64,000 nucleotides of DNA from Methanobacteriota archaeon (GTDB lineage Archaea; Thermoplasmatota; Thermoplasmata; UBA10834). The notes under the pieces are model-generated. The model worked only from the letters and a program-made list of their open reading frames with translations, was not told the origin of the DNA and made no database searches. The number at the start of each line of letters is the position of its first letter. The first letter of the stretch is position 1. The translations under genes were made by a program, and so were the position numbers. Of the stretch, positions 1-8,090 are shown one piece after another. The stretch is taken from assembly GCA_020348345.1 (NCBI GenBank), contig CP070748.1, forward strand, positions 316,996 to 380,995, written 5' to 3'.

Positions 1-87
1 ATGCGCCCTCAGAGGCATCTTACCCTTGCCGAGAGGCGTAAGGTGGAAAACCCAGGGACAAATCGACGAACATGGGCCTTCTAAGGC

Positions 88-972
88 GTGCAAAAGGCCA
101 TAGGGGCGGACGTAGATGGCTTCACAGTTCGAAGTGGCGGAGACTGCCGCCAAGAGTGTGAGAAGTTGCTGAGACCAACCGAATCTAGGGCGGATTACAT
201 CAGGTTCTACGACGAAGTTGGCGCATCAGGGATTGAGAGCTCTGCTTATGACGAAGACCCTGTTGCAAATGAACGGCTTCATTGCGTGAACGAACTGATT
301 GAGCGGTACGTCCCGACGGCAGGCATGGCAATCGACCTCGGTTGTTACGACGGTAAGTACTGCGGAACAATCGTGAGAGAGGCCGAGACAGTAGGCCTCG
401 ACATATCAAGGAATGCTTTGCTGAGAGGGAAGGCCGATTCTTCCTTCCAGATCGAATGGCTACAGGGAGACGTCGAAAGCCTACCACTCAGGTCAGAGTC
501 ATTCGACTTCGTGCTGTTCTCGGAGACACTGGAACACGTGCCTTCGCCGGAAATAGCACTTGCTGAATGCGCGAGAATCCTCAGAAGTCAGGGTGTATTG
601 ATAGTCACTACTCCAAATGCAATCGTAGTTCGTAGCAGTTCGCCTTTCAGCAAACTGAGGAATGCGATCCTTGGACCATCAGGAGCTTGTCACGAAGTCG
701 AAGTCAATCCTCGGTTCACAAAGATGGGAATTGAGCACGCAGGATACCTACACGGATCGCGGTCGCCAAGTCAGATAACGGCTATGGGTAAGGGCCTGGG
801 ACTAACGCCTATCCACGCAGGAACTTGTGCGATAAGCTTCCCAAACGCTCTCAAGATGAAAGGTCGGCGCAGGTTTTCGCTTCCATACGCCATTGCAGGC
901 ACAGCTTTCAAGTACATTCCTGTGCTCAGAATGATGGGCAACCATTCCGTCGTCGTCTTCAAGAAGACTTGA
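88..972 (+). CDS. class I SAM-dependent methyltransferase (Methyltransf_11 type)
   Basis: A 294-residue protein starting at GTG. Residues about 80-190 form a Rossmann methyltransferase: motif I reads AIDLGCYDGKYC near residue 82, an acidic strand end (GLDIS) follows, then the motif IV/post-motif region FDFVLFSETLEHV. The LEHV segment is typical of UbiE/Methyltransf_11 enzymes. The first 70 residues and the last 90 do not match anything I recognise and may carry the acceptor-binding part. Substrate cannot be read from sequence; such enzymes act on lipids, quinones, sugars or small molecules. It stands alone on the plus strand, facing a convergent DUF169 gene. No strong Shine-Dalgarno is visible before the GTG, so the start could lie further in. 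Confidence 0.8.
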   Translation: MQKAIGADVDGFTVRSGGDCRQECEKLLRPTESRADYIRFYDEVGASGIESSAYDEDPVANERLHCVNELIERYVPTAGMAIDLGCYDGKYCGTIVREAETVGLDISRNALLRGKADSSFQIEWLQGDVESLPLRSESFDFVLFSETLEHVPSPEIALAECARILRSQGVLIVTTPNAIVVRSSSPFSKLRNAILGPSGACHEVEVNPRFTKMGIEHAGYLHGSRSPSQITAMGKGLGLTPIHAGTCAISFPNALKMKGRRRFSLPYAIAGTAFKYIPVLRMMGNHSVVVFKKT

Positions 973-1140
973 GCCGCGCAAAACAGTAGAAGTAAGGGGT
1001 TTGAATGGGTGTTTCTGTCGCCTTCCGAAGACGCGACAAAACGGGCATCATGTACCTGAATCGTCCGAGCCAGTCATTTTGGTGGACTCAAACCCGGTTG
1101 GGCCCACCTATCTCCCTGGCACGGCTTGAGAAGATACATC

Positions 1141-1908
1141 TCATCTTGTCTTCTGAATTCTGTCGTATAGTCTCTTCCATGTGTCAGTGGACAGGAAGCT
1201 CGCTTCCATGTTGTTAACCATTCTCTCGAACTTCGTGATCGGGGCTGCAAAGGAGATGATGTTCTCTCCCAAGTAGGGACGGGCGGATATGTCAAACATC
1301 CCAATCACACACCTCGGACGAGAAGACCTCAATTCGATATAAGGGTGGTACACTAGCGAAGAACACCCCGAACCGAAAGGACATATCACGGCGTTCGGTT
1401 CCACCTCGTCGAAGTTCGCCAGCGTGAAAAGGCCTGAGATGACATCCTGATTCCCCAGGAACAGCACGATCTGGGGGTTATCGGCCTCTGTGAGCTTGTC
1501 CCACCGTACGAAGTTGATGAATGCTCCAGGTGCCTCGAAGAACGGTGAGTGCTTCATACTCTTCCGGACAATCTCTGGAGACTTTTTGTATCTCTCCCCC
1601 TTCAGCTTGCCGGGGATGCCCGTCGATAGAAAGTAATCGAAGTCCTTCATGGGCATCTCAGAAGTGAAGCCTAAATACTTCCGGGCGCCACCACAGAGCT
1701 CGCTATCAGTGCCTATTGACAGAGCCTCTCCCGCTCTCACAGGCGATAGCATCCCAATGATACACCTATCATCGGCTTTGTCAGCTCTCGGGTCGGTTAA
1801 GGGCTCATCAGAGTAGAATATGGCTATAGGAAGTTCAGCATCTCCGAAGTACCTCTTCCATAACGAACTGAAACGATTCCTCAAGTCGGCGTCCAATCGA
1901 ATCACCAC
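1141..1908 (-). CDS. DUF169 (COG2043) family protein
   Basis: A 255-residue protein read from GTG. The pattern of conserved cysteines and the order of segments (PIAIFYSDEP near the N-terminus, a CGGARKYLGF block around residue 75, PFGSGCSS around residue 180, then RCVIGMFDISARP) match the archaeal/bacterial DUF169 family, whose function is unknown and which is often found in anaerobes. No signal peptide or membrane segment is seen, so it is cytosolic. The conserved Cys residues suggest metal or cofactor binding, but this is inference. It is divergent from the ArsR-type gene that starts near 2084, with about 175 bases between them. Confidence 0.75.
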   Translation of the reverse strand: MVIRLDADLRNRFSSLWKRYFGDAELPIAIFYSDEPLTDPRADKADDRCIIGMLSPVRAGEALSIGTDSELCGGARKYLGFTSEMPMKDFDYFLSTGIPGKLKGERYKKSPEIVRKSMKHSPFFEAPGAFINFVRWDKLTEADNPQIVLFLGNQDVISGLFTLANFDEVEPNAVICPFGSGCSSLVYHPYIELRSSRPRCVIGMFDISARPYLGENIISFAAPITKFERMVNNMEASFLSTDTWKRLYDRIQKTR

Positions 1909-2044
1909 TGCGACTGTTTGCTAGTAGTGATTGGCGTCAAACCGATAACTACATTGTGTTGCTGCTGGTGTCTAGGCGCTCGGCCGATTTGGCAGAGCCT
2001 ACTCAGCGCTCATTAGCACAATACAGACGAACATCTTAATAGTA

Positions 2045-2061
2045 TGACATACATCGTGTCA
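2045..2061. promoter_or_regulatory. candidate operator (TGACA-N7-TGTCA) between TATA box and start of ArsR gene
   Basis: A short inverted repeat TGACA/TGTCA with a 7-base spacer lies just downstream of a TATA-like CTTAATA (about 2034-2040) and about 22 bases before the ATG at 2084. A dyad at this place in an archaeal promoter would block transcription initiation, so autoregulation by the ArsR-type product is the simple reading. Arms are only 5 bp, so chance is possible. Confidence 0.4.
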
Positions 2062-2083
2062 AGTGAATCTGCAAGGTGAGCGA

Positions 2084-2674
2084 ATGAAGGAGACTAAAAT
2101 CATCAGAGATCCTGAGGCAATTCAGCTTCTGGCAGACGAAACGAGAATGAAGATGATCTACCTTCTCAGGGCAAAGGAGCTAACCGTCAGTCAGATTGCT
2201 GCCGAACTCGGCCTGACCACGCAGACAATATACCATCACGTCAAGAAGCTGAAGGAATGCGACATGATCGAGGTGGCGCGAGAAGAGCGGGTCGACCACC
2301 TGGTGGAATCTTACTACAGGGCGACGGCTGGGACCTTCTACTTCGTCGACGGAAGATGTGCGGATGAGCGCAGAGGTGAGAAGGCTGTCGAGAAAGCTCT
2401 TGCCACCCTTGGCGCCATGGGACATGAGGTTGAAGCTGGGGCTCCAGTGGTGAAGGGCATCTCCAAGCAAGTGGAGATGCTCTGGAAGCAAAGGGAGAAC
2501 CCAGATGTCATGACTAAGATCTTTGAAATGAATGACTTCAACCCGTTCGTTCAAAGGCAGGTTGTCGAATTCGCAATGCTGATGACGATGACCGACAAGG
2601 ATTTTGAGAAGTACATGGCCGCGCAGAGAAGGCTGAGAGACTTGTTATTATCTGCCAGGAACGAGGATAGATGA
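2084..2674 (+). CDS. ArsR-type winged-helix transcriptional regulator
   Basis: A 196-residue protein. I chose the ATG at 2084 because it follows the Shine-Dalgarno GGTGAG (2075-2080), whereas the GTG at 2063 overlaps a dyad. Residues about 5-75 are an ArsR/HTH_20 winged helix: DPEAIQLLADETRMKMIYLL, then the recognition-helix region SQIAAELGLTTQTIYHHVKKL. The C-terminal 110 residues are helical and of unknown ligand specificity; no cysteine metal-site like that of ArsR/SmtB is evident. It is closely related to the regulator at 51850-52455 in this window. The next gene, 49 bases downstream, is an MFS transporter, so it probably controls export of a small molecule. Confidence 0.88.
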   Translation: MKETKIIRDPEAIQLLADETRMKMIYLLRAKELTVSQIAAELGLTTQTIYHHVKKLKECDMIEVAREERVDHLVESYYRATAGTFYFVDGRCADERRGEKAVEKALATLGAMGHEVEAGAPVVKGISKQVEMLWKQRENPDVMTKIFEMNDFNPFVQRQVVEFAMLMTMTDKDFEKYMAAQRRLRDLLLSARNEDR

Positions 2675-2723
2675 ACGCCTACACCTGCGAGATGATGGAT
2701 TCGTTGAGCCTAGGGGACTGGTA

Positions 2724-3956
2724 TTGAAATCTAGAAGCGACCTTTGGAAACACCGTGACTTCCTCAACGTCTGGGCTGCCGAAACCATTTCCGTTTTTGG
2801 AAGCCAGTTCTATCTGGTAGCAATGCCCTTGGTAGCAGTTCTGGCGCTAGACGCTTCCGAGGCGGATATGGGGCTCCTATTCGCAGTTGAGATGTCACCG
2901 TTCCTGCTCTTTGGGCTTCTTGCGGGAGTGCTTGCCGACAGGATGGAGCGGAGAAGGATGATGATTATCTGCGATTTCGGCAGAGCTCTCACCCTTGCGG
3001 CGATTCCGGTGACCTGGCACTTCGACTTGCTTACCTGGCCAGTGATGTTTGCGGTCGCATTTGCAGCGGGAGCGTTCACGGCATTCTTCGACATAGCGTA
3101 TCAGGCGTATCTCCCTGTGCTTGTCAGAAAAGACCAGCTGTTGGATGCCAACAGCAAGCTTGAAACCAGCAGGGCGTCATCTCAGGTCGCAGGGCCGAGC
3201 ATTGCTGGACCTGTGGTCGAGGTATTTAGTGCGCCTTTCGCTTTGGTCGCCGATTCGATTTCATTTGTGGCGTCCGCGGTGTTGCTTCTCCGAGTGAAGA
3301 AGAGGGAATTCATCGACAGGATGAGCGCTCACAAACCGGTCATGGCCGAGATACGAGAAGGACTCAGGATAGTGTTTTCGAATCCGACCCTGAGGGGAAT
3401 CGCTGGATGCACCTCCACCAGCAATCTCTTCGCGAGCATGTCCTTCGCATTGATGATGCTCTTCATGGTCGAGTCGTTGGGGCTGAGTCCAACATGGATA
3501 GGAGCTGTCTTTGCCGTCGGCGCAATCGGCGCTATTACGGGGGCGCTCTTCTCATCCCGAATAGTCTCTCTGATAGGCTTGGGCAAGACTATCGTGGCAT
3601 CAGCGGCTCTATCAAGCATACCGATCGTCACGTTCATGCTCGCGTATCCAAACAACGCGATCTTCGTCCTCATGCCAGCAATGTTCGCAAGCGGCTTTCT
3701 GACGGTTGTCTACAACGTGAACCAGGTCAGCCTCAGACAGGCAATAACTTCCGCTCACCTGCAGGGCAAAATGAATGCCACCATGCGCTTCTTGGTCTGG
3801 GGGGTCTTCCCGATAGGTGGTCTGCTTGGCGGATACTTCGGTGAAACCTTGGGCATAAGGACAACCATCCTCATTTCTGCTATTGGGACATTCTTCTCTT
3901 TTATATGGCTGGTTCTATCGAGAGTCGGCAAGATTGGAGGTATTCCGGATGACTAG
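2724..3956 (+). CDS. MFS transporter (MFS_1/MFS_3 type, enterobactin/drug exporter-like)
   Basis: A 410-residue integral membrane protein with about 12 hydrophobic segments. The loop between helices 2 and 3 carries GVLADRMERRRMM, the usual major facilitator motif A (G-x-x-x-D-R-x-x-R-R). Overall form resembles MFS_3 exporters such as EntS-like and macrolide efflux proteins. It begins with TTG at 2724, soon after the ArsR-type regulator, and the pair is likely one transcript. The stop overlaps the stop of the convergent metal-transport permease by four bases. Substrate is unknown; pairing with a local repressor favours efflux of a toxic compound. Confidence 0.85.
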   Translation: MKSRSDLWKHRDFLNVWAAETISVFGSQFYLVAMPLVAVLALDASEADMGLLFAVEMSPFLLFGLLAGVLADRMERRRMMIICDFGRALTLAAIPVTWHFDLLTWPVMFAVAFAAGAFTAFFDIAYQAYLPVLVRKDQLLDANSKLETSRASSQVAGPSIAGPVVEVFSAPFALVADSISFVASAVLLLRVKKREFIDRMSAHKPVMAEIREGLRIVFSNPTLRGIAGCTSTSNLFASMSFALMMLFMVESLGLSPTWIGAVFAVGAIGAITGALFSSRIVSLIGLGKTIVASAALSSIPIVTFMLAYPNNAIFVLMPAMFASGFLTVVYNVNQVSLRQAITSAHLQGKMNATMRFLVWGVFPIGGLLGGYFGETLGIRTTILISAIGTFFSFIWLVLSRVGKIGGIPDD

Positions 3957-4777
3957 GCTCTGCCTTTCGCTGTGCGCCTTTTCGGCGAGATGACTATGGA
4001 AACCGTCAGGAGTGCGGCGGACACGATGACGATCGACGCTCCAATCGGGAAGTCGGTCTCCAGGGAGAAGGTGAAGCCGGCGATGCAACTAGCGACGCCA
4101 ATCAACGGCGAGAATATCATTATCTTCCTGAAATCCCAAAAGTACTGATAGGCAGTAGATGTCGGATTGATTATGAGCGCATAGACGAGCAGCCCCCCGA
4201 CCAGCTTCAAGGAGAACGAGACCGCCAGGCCTGTCATGAATACTATCACGAGCATAAACACATACGTGTTTATCCCTGCCGCCTCCGCCAGCTTCCGATT
4301 GAAGAGGAGAGATAGTATCTCCTTGTAGAACAGGATAACGAAGCTGATGATCGCGACTGACAATATCGCGAGGTATAGCACATCGAACTCAGACACGGCG
4401 AATATGCTCCCCCAGAGGATCCTCAGAGCAGACCCGGAAGCCGCCTCTCCGGGCGAGAGATTGAGGAATATGAAAGCCAACGCTATCATGAGGGAGAAGA
4501 TTATTCCGATAACGACGTCGGTGCTCAGCTTTGCACGACTGGCCACCGGAGAGAGCAGCACTGCCGCAATCGACGAGAATAACATAGCGGTCAACAGAGG
4601 GTCAATCTCGATGAGCACACCAAACGCCGCTCCAGCAAACGCTGCGTGGGACATGCAGAAGCCGATAGAAGCCATGTTCAGTCGCACGACGAAGACGCCT
4701 GCGATGGAGCACGTAAGGCCTGCGAATACAGATCCGAGGGTGGCCGTGATCAGAAGCGCCATCGGAATAGATATCAT
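3953..4777 (-). CDS. metal ABC transporter permease (ZnuB/MntB type)
   Basis: A 274-residue membrane protein with eight to nine hydrophobic helices, matching the ABC-3 family (zinc, manganese or iron import). The segment GINTYVFMLVIVFMTGLAVS and the following GGLLVYALIINP are typical of the conserved region of this family that contacts the ATPase. Its start at 4777 overlaps the end of the ATPase gene (4774) by an ATGA, so both are translated together. Together with the ATPase and the binding protein upstream it completes a Znu/Mnt-type importer. Which metal is carried cannot be decided from sequence. Confidence 0.88.
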   Translation of the reverse strand: MISIPMALLITATLGSVFAGLTCSIAGVFVVRLNMASIGFCMSHAAFAGAAFGVLIEIDPLLTAMLFSSIAAVLLSPVASRAKLSTDVVIGIIFSLMIALAFIFLNLSPGEAASGSALRILWGSIFAVSEFDVLYLAILSVAIISFVILFYKEILSLLFNRKLAEAAGINTYVFMLVIVFMTGLAVSFSLKLVGGLLVYALIINPTSTAYQYFWDFRKIMIFSPLIGVASCIAGFTFSLETDFPIGASIVIVSAALLTVSIVISPKRRTAKGRA

Positions 4778-5541
4778 AGGTTCGGCCTCCGCATCCCTAG
4801 AGCCTTGTCAATAACTCCGCTCTCGATGACCTCGGTCGCAGAGCCACTGCCGACGATGCTTCCCCGGTCCATGACGATGATATGTGTACAAGACGATGGG
4901 ATCGAGCTGACATCATGGCTGACCATCAGCAGAGTTGGGCCTGCAACATGAATCTCAGTGAGCAGTTCGCTTATCTCATGCCTTGATCGTATGTCCAGGT
5001 TCGCGTAAGGCTCATCCAACAGATATACGTCGGGCTCCTGGGCGAGCGCCCTGGCGATTAGTATCTTCTGAAACTCACCTCCCGATAGCTTCCCAATGGG
5101 CCTTGACCACCAGCGCTCCATTCCCACACGAATCATGGATTCTCTCACAGCATCCCAATCATCTGCTTCGGGAAACCTCAAAAGACCAATCTTCCCGGTT
5201 CGCCCGGACATAACCACGTTCTTGCAGAGGAAGGGTGAGAGCGGATCTATCTCGAAGTTCTGTATGACATAGCCGATCCGCTTTCTTATGGCGCTGCCAT
5301 TGCTGGTTATCTCCATTCCGAAGACGCTTCCATGACCAGAAGTGTATCTCAGTATGCCATTGATCGTCTCCAGCAGAGTGGTCTTGCCAGACCCGTTGGG
5401 GCCCACAATACAGACGAAATCGCCTCCGTGTACTGAAATGTCTACTTCCCTTATTGCAGGTATCCTCTCGCCTTCGTAGACTGTGGAGACTCTCTCCAAA
5501 CGAATCGTCTCGTCTTCCATTCTCATCTGCTCAGCTCTCAT
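4774..5541 (-). CDS. metal ABC transporter ATP-binding protein (ZnuC/MntA type)
   Basis: A 255-residue ABC ATPase. Walker A is GPNGSGKT at residues 47-54, the signature is LSGGE, and Walker B is VYLLDEP followed by the D-loop ANLD. The order and length fit ATPases of the ABC-3 metal importers. Starts at 5541, 5526 or 5520 are possible; the first overlaps the end of the FmdE-like gene by 11 bases. It sits between the FmdE-like gene and the permease in one minus-strand operon, acting on the cytosolic face to power metal uptake. Confidence 0.9.
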   Translation of the reverse strand: MRAEQMRMEDETIRLERVSTVYEGERIPAIREVDISVHGGDFVCIVGPNGSGKTTLLETINGILRYTSGHGSVFGMEITSNGSAIRKRIGYVIQNFEIDPLSPFLCKNVVMSGRTGKIGLLRFPEADDWDAVRESMIRVGMERWWSRPIGKLSGGEFQKILIARALAQEPDVYLLDEPYANLDIRSRHEISELLTEIHVAGPTLLMVSHDVSSIPSSCTHIIVMDRGSIVGSGSATEVIESGVIDKALGMRRPNL

Positions 5542-5944
5542 CCGAAACCTCGAAGAGATCGTCGTCGCTGAGGGAGTAGAAGTCTCTTGCGAGTGACTCC
5601 AACCTCTCGGACGGGGTCGCGGAGATTGTCTCCAACAACTTCGCCTGCAGAGTCACCTTCACGCGCCTGTCGCCCGCTTTGGATTCAAACAGTGCGGCCA
5701 CCTCACCTAGATCCACGACATCGATGTTACCCTTGCCTAGTGTGCAGCCTGAAGAGAGTTGGATTCCGTCCACCAAGCATGACCGCGGAGGCTTTCCGCC
5801 GGTAAATGCGACGGCGGTTTTTGCGAACGGGTCCACGCCCAGCAGCTTGTTTGCGACGAGTCCCATGCGGTAGCCAATCACAACGAAAGGACCTATATGT
5901 CCGTGGAAATCGGATATTCTCCGCAGAACGGCATCACTGCTCAT
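5531..5944 (-). CDS. FmdE-domain protein (formylmethanofuran dehydrogenase subunit E family)
   Basis: A 137-residue soluble protein made almost wholly of the FmdE domain (PF02663). Family marks are DFHGHIGPFVVIGYRMG at residues 12-28 and the block with a conserved cysteine, SCLVDGIQLSSGCTLGKGN, around residues 55-73. The His and Cys residues bind zinc in structurally studied members. In methanogens FmdE is linked with formylmethanofuran dehydrogenase, but many lineages carry stand-alone copies of unknown role. Here it overlaps both the binding-protein gene (ATGA at 5941-5944) and the ATPase gene of a metal importer, so it is plausibly a metal-handling protein. No other C1-pathway gene is in the window. 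Confidence 0.82.
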   Translation of the reverse strand: MSSDAVLRRISDFHGHIGPFVVIGYRMGLVANKLLGVDPFAKTAVAFTGGKPPRSCLVDGIQLSSGCTLGKGNIDVVDLGEVAALFESKAGDRRVKVTLQAKLLETISATPSERLESLARDFYSLSDDDLFEVSDES

Positions 5945-6954
5945 GCTATCCGTCTCCTCGATATCACGACGGAGATGGCGAACAGAATAGCCATCACAGC
6001 GACGACCGATGCCAGGACCAACCTTTGGAGCTCAAGTGAGGTCACCTTCGATTCAAGTTCTGAAAGCTCGCTCTTCGTGTCCTCGAATGCCGTCGCTGCA
6101 TTGATCAGCTCCTCAACGTTGTACGCGAGATTGTCCAGGTATGAGTACTTGCCCGGGATTGCGCCTGGGAAATTGCTGAGAATAACATGTTCTTTGCCGA
6201 ATTCGGCAGCGAGGTTCGCGCCGAAGTCCACAGTCGATTGCAGATTGTCAACAACTATTGCCACTTCAGGATCATCACACTTTTCCATAATCTCGACTAC
6301 GTCCGCTGTTGACAATCCTTCAGGCGCTCCATATGATGCAATGACGTCGAAGCCGAGGCCAGTGAGGAATATGGAGTACCACTCAATGGTAATGACCTTC
6401 GTACCGTTCAATCCTAGGGCCTCCAATTCCAATCTATAGGATTCGTATGCGGAAGCTATCTCGGCGGAATAACCATCGGAGTTATCGGAAAGCGTTTCGG
6501 CCCACTCGGGCGAGTGCTCCGTAAGTCCATTAGCGATTGCGTTCAGATAATCGGCCGCTCCGCTAGGTATGTTCCACTCCCCCAGGCCTATGCAAGCGAT
6601 CGTTTGAGCGTCTTCATTTCCTGACGCGTCTAGAAGATCCGCTAGCCAGGGTTCCCATCCGAGAGATATCACAATATCGGCAGAGGCGATCATGGCAACA
6701 TCGCTAGGGCTTGCATCGAAATGCGACGGGCAGGCCCCTGCAGGCATGATGAATTCCACCAATACCGAATCCGTCAATTCATTCCCAGCTAGATTAATCG
6801 CGAAATCGGCGAGAGCTGAGTTCGTGCATACAATCTTGATCACCTCGTCCTCCGCATCCGCCAAATCAACGGCCGCAACAGGCACCGAAATCAACAGCGC
6901 AAGGGCGAGTGAGATTGCCCTTCCATAGATATATTGAGACCTTATCCTCCCCAT
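5941..6954 (-). CDS. metal ABC transporter substrate-binding protein (ZnuA-like), membrane-anchored
   Basis: A 337-residue protein from the ATG at 6954, which follows AAGGTG with a short spacer; the GTG at 6963 is less likely. It begins with a signal-like hydrophobic stretch (about residues 12-33). The body has the cluster A-I binding protein pattern, with CPSHFDASPSD corresponding to the metal-ligand His region, and later VVDNLQSTVDFG. The C-terminus differs from bacterial ZnuA: a predicted coiled coil (about residues 275-305, rich in E, L, S, K) is followed by one transmembrane helix and a basic RRR tail, so the protein is tethered to the outer face of the cell membrane. It is first in the operon with FmdE-like protein, ATPase and permease. 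Confidence 0.82.
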   Translation of the reverse strand: MGRIRSQYIYGRAISLALALLISVPVAAVDLADAEDEVIKIVCTNSALADFAINLAGNELTDSVLVEFIMPAGACPSHFDASPSDVAMIASADIVISLGWEPWLADLLDASGNEDAQTIACIGLGEWNIPSGAADYLNAIANGLTEHSPEWAETLSDNSDGYSAEIASAYESYRLELEALGLNGTKVITIEWYSIFLTGLGFDVIASYGAPEGLSTADVVEIMEKCDDPEVAIVVDNLQSTVDFGANLAAEFGKEHVILSNFPGAIPGKYSYLDNLAYNVEELINAATAFEDTKSELSELESKVTSLELQRLVLASVVAVMAILFAISVVISRRRIA

Positions 6955-6976
6955 TCGTAACACCTTTTTGAAGCTT

Positions 6977-6995
6977 GGTAATACCGTATATTACC
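6977..6995. promoter_or_regulatory. palindromic operator GGTAATA-N5-TATTACC upstream of metal ABC operon
   Basis: A perfect inverted repeat of 7-bp arms with a 5-base spacer lies 23 bases upstream of the ATG at 6954. Reading the minus strand, a TATA-like TAAATAC sits directly before it (about 7001-7007). The position fits a metal-dependent repressor site that occludes the transcription start. It does not share its core with the DtxR-type box at 8353-8366, so a different regulator may act here. Confidence 0.6.
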
Positions 6996-7114
6996 TCAGT
7001 ATTTAGACCTTTTCTGGAGGCTATATCAGAAGATGCAACCCCGACGATACCCACGCTGACAATCGGGAAGTCCTGTGCAGTAGCCATATAGTAACGAATT
7101 ATAATTCATATTCT

Positions 7115-7455
7115 GTGCCCGGCCAAGAAGATGTAGAAGGGTTTGTTGCGACCCCAATCATAGACTCTTCAAGCCTCAGGGTAAGCCGACAACGCACCTC
7201 GAAAAGACCGACTTGGGCCTTGATGAACTAGAGGCGATCAGGCTTGCTAACGTGATGGCCCTCCAGCAGCTTGAGACATCTTTGCAGATGGACGTGTCCC
7301 AACTGACCTACAGCCGAATACTCTAGTCCGCCCGCGGGAAAGCAGCCAGAGCGATCGTCGGGGACTGTGCTCTGAGAATTCGTCACGATGGACAGAATGA
7401 GGCGATACAATTATCCTCGCGCAGCCGAGTTGGCAAAACGAAGGGGAGGGAGTAG
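7115..7455 (+). pseudogene. decayed DUF134 (COG1342) DNA-binding protein gene
   Basis: Frame 7120-7455 encodes a recognisable DUF134 protein: RPRRCRRVCCDPNHRLFKP, the acidic block LDELEAIRLANV, a helix-turn-helix QMDVSQLTYSRIL, then SARGKAARAIVGDCALRI. Two lesions interrupt it. The expected GTG-CCC-CGG start (M-P-R-P) has lost one C, so the GTG at 7115 is out of frame, and codon 7324-7326 is TAG where the family has an acidic or polar residue. No in-frame ATG, GTG or TTG exists between the upstream stop (7102) and the conserved part. The rest of about 110 codons stays open, so decay is recent, or these are sequence errors. The next gene begins three bases after its stop. Confidence 0.72.
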
Positions 7456-7457
7456 AC

Positions 7458-8090
7458 TTGAGGCTAGCGACTCTGCTGCTTCGAATTCCAGGCAATTGGA
7501 TCGGCAATCTTGCCAGGAGGTCGGACGTTACCGTTAAGGTTCTGAGATGCTCACTCAAGAACGGACAGGGAGGGCAGAGCCTGGTGAGGATAAACGGAGC
7601 AGACCATATTCGTGAGGATGAAATAACGAGCTGCCTGAAATCTGCGCACCCCAAGAATGATATGATTCTCTCGAGGAATGGCTCGGGACGCTTTCTAGCA
7701 TGTGTCGACATGCATTCGTGTCAAACGTGCAGAATCCTTGGGGATTCTGACTGCTTGTTGGATTCAGCGGTGTCGCGCCCCGACGGAGGCATTCAGTGGA
7801 ATCTCATCGCTCCGACTGGTGCAGCACTCGCTCAACTCATTGGCGATATGAAAGACGCTGGTGCGGACGTGGTGGTCGAGAAGGTGACAATCTTGCGAAC
7901 TGCTCATGAGCTGACCGCCGAACAGGAGCATGTGCTTCAGACTGCGTTCAATCTCGGATATTTCGATATCCCCAAGAAGATCAAGCTGGATGCCCTCGCC
8001 AGGCGCCTGAATATATCCAAAGCTACCCTCGATGTGGTGCTGAGAAGGGCTCAGCGCAAAGTAGTGGCTAGTCATATAGGCAACTCTTGA
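7458..8090 (+). CDS. HTH_10 (bacterio-opsin activator type) transcriptional regulator
   Basis: A 210-residue protein starting at TTG 7458 behind GGGAGGG. The C-terminal 55 residues (about 150-205) are the HTH_10 domain: LTAEQEHVLQTAFNLGYFDIP, then KLDALARRLNISKATLDVVLRRAQRKV. This domain is common in euryarchaeal regulators such as Bat. The N-terminal 140 residues have several cysteines (a CVDMHSCQTCRILGDSDC cluster around residues 82-99), which may bind metal or sense redox state; this part I do not recognise as a named domain. It follows the DUF134 remnant by two bases and precedes the DtxR/FeoB pair, so a role in metal or redox control is likely. Confidence 0.8.
   Translation: MRLATLLLRIPGNWIGNLARRSDVTVKVLRCSLKNGQGGQSLVRINGADHIREDEITSCLKSAHPKNDMILSRNGSGRFLACVDMHSCQTCRILGDSDCLLDSAVSRPDGGIQWNLIAPTGAALAQLIGDMKDAGADVVVEKVTILRTAHELTAEQEHVLQTAFNLGYFDIPKKIKLDALARRLNISKATLDVVLRRAQRKVVASHIGNS

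Noticed and set aside
7096..7107. Perfect palindrome GAATTATAATTC
   Set aside because: It is where a TATA box for the DUF134 gene would be, and AT-only palindromes of this length are common; kept as possible promoter only.
7324..7326. Pyrrolysine at the TAG of the DUF134 gene
   Set aside because: The same frame also lacks a start because of a single-base loss, so decay or sequence error is simpler; no pyl genes are in the window.
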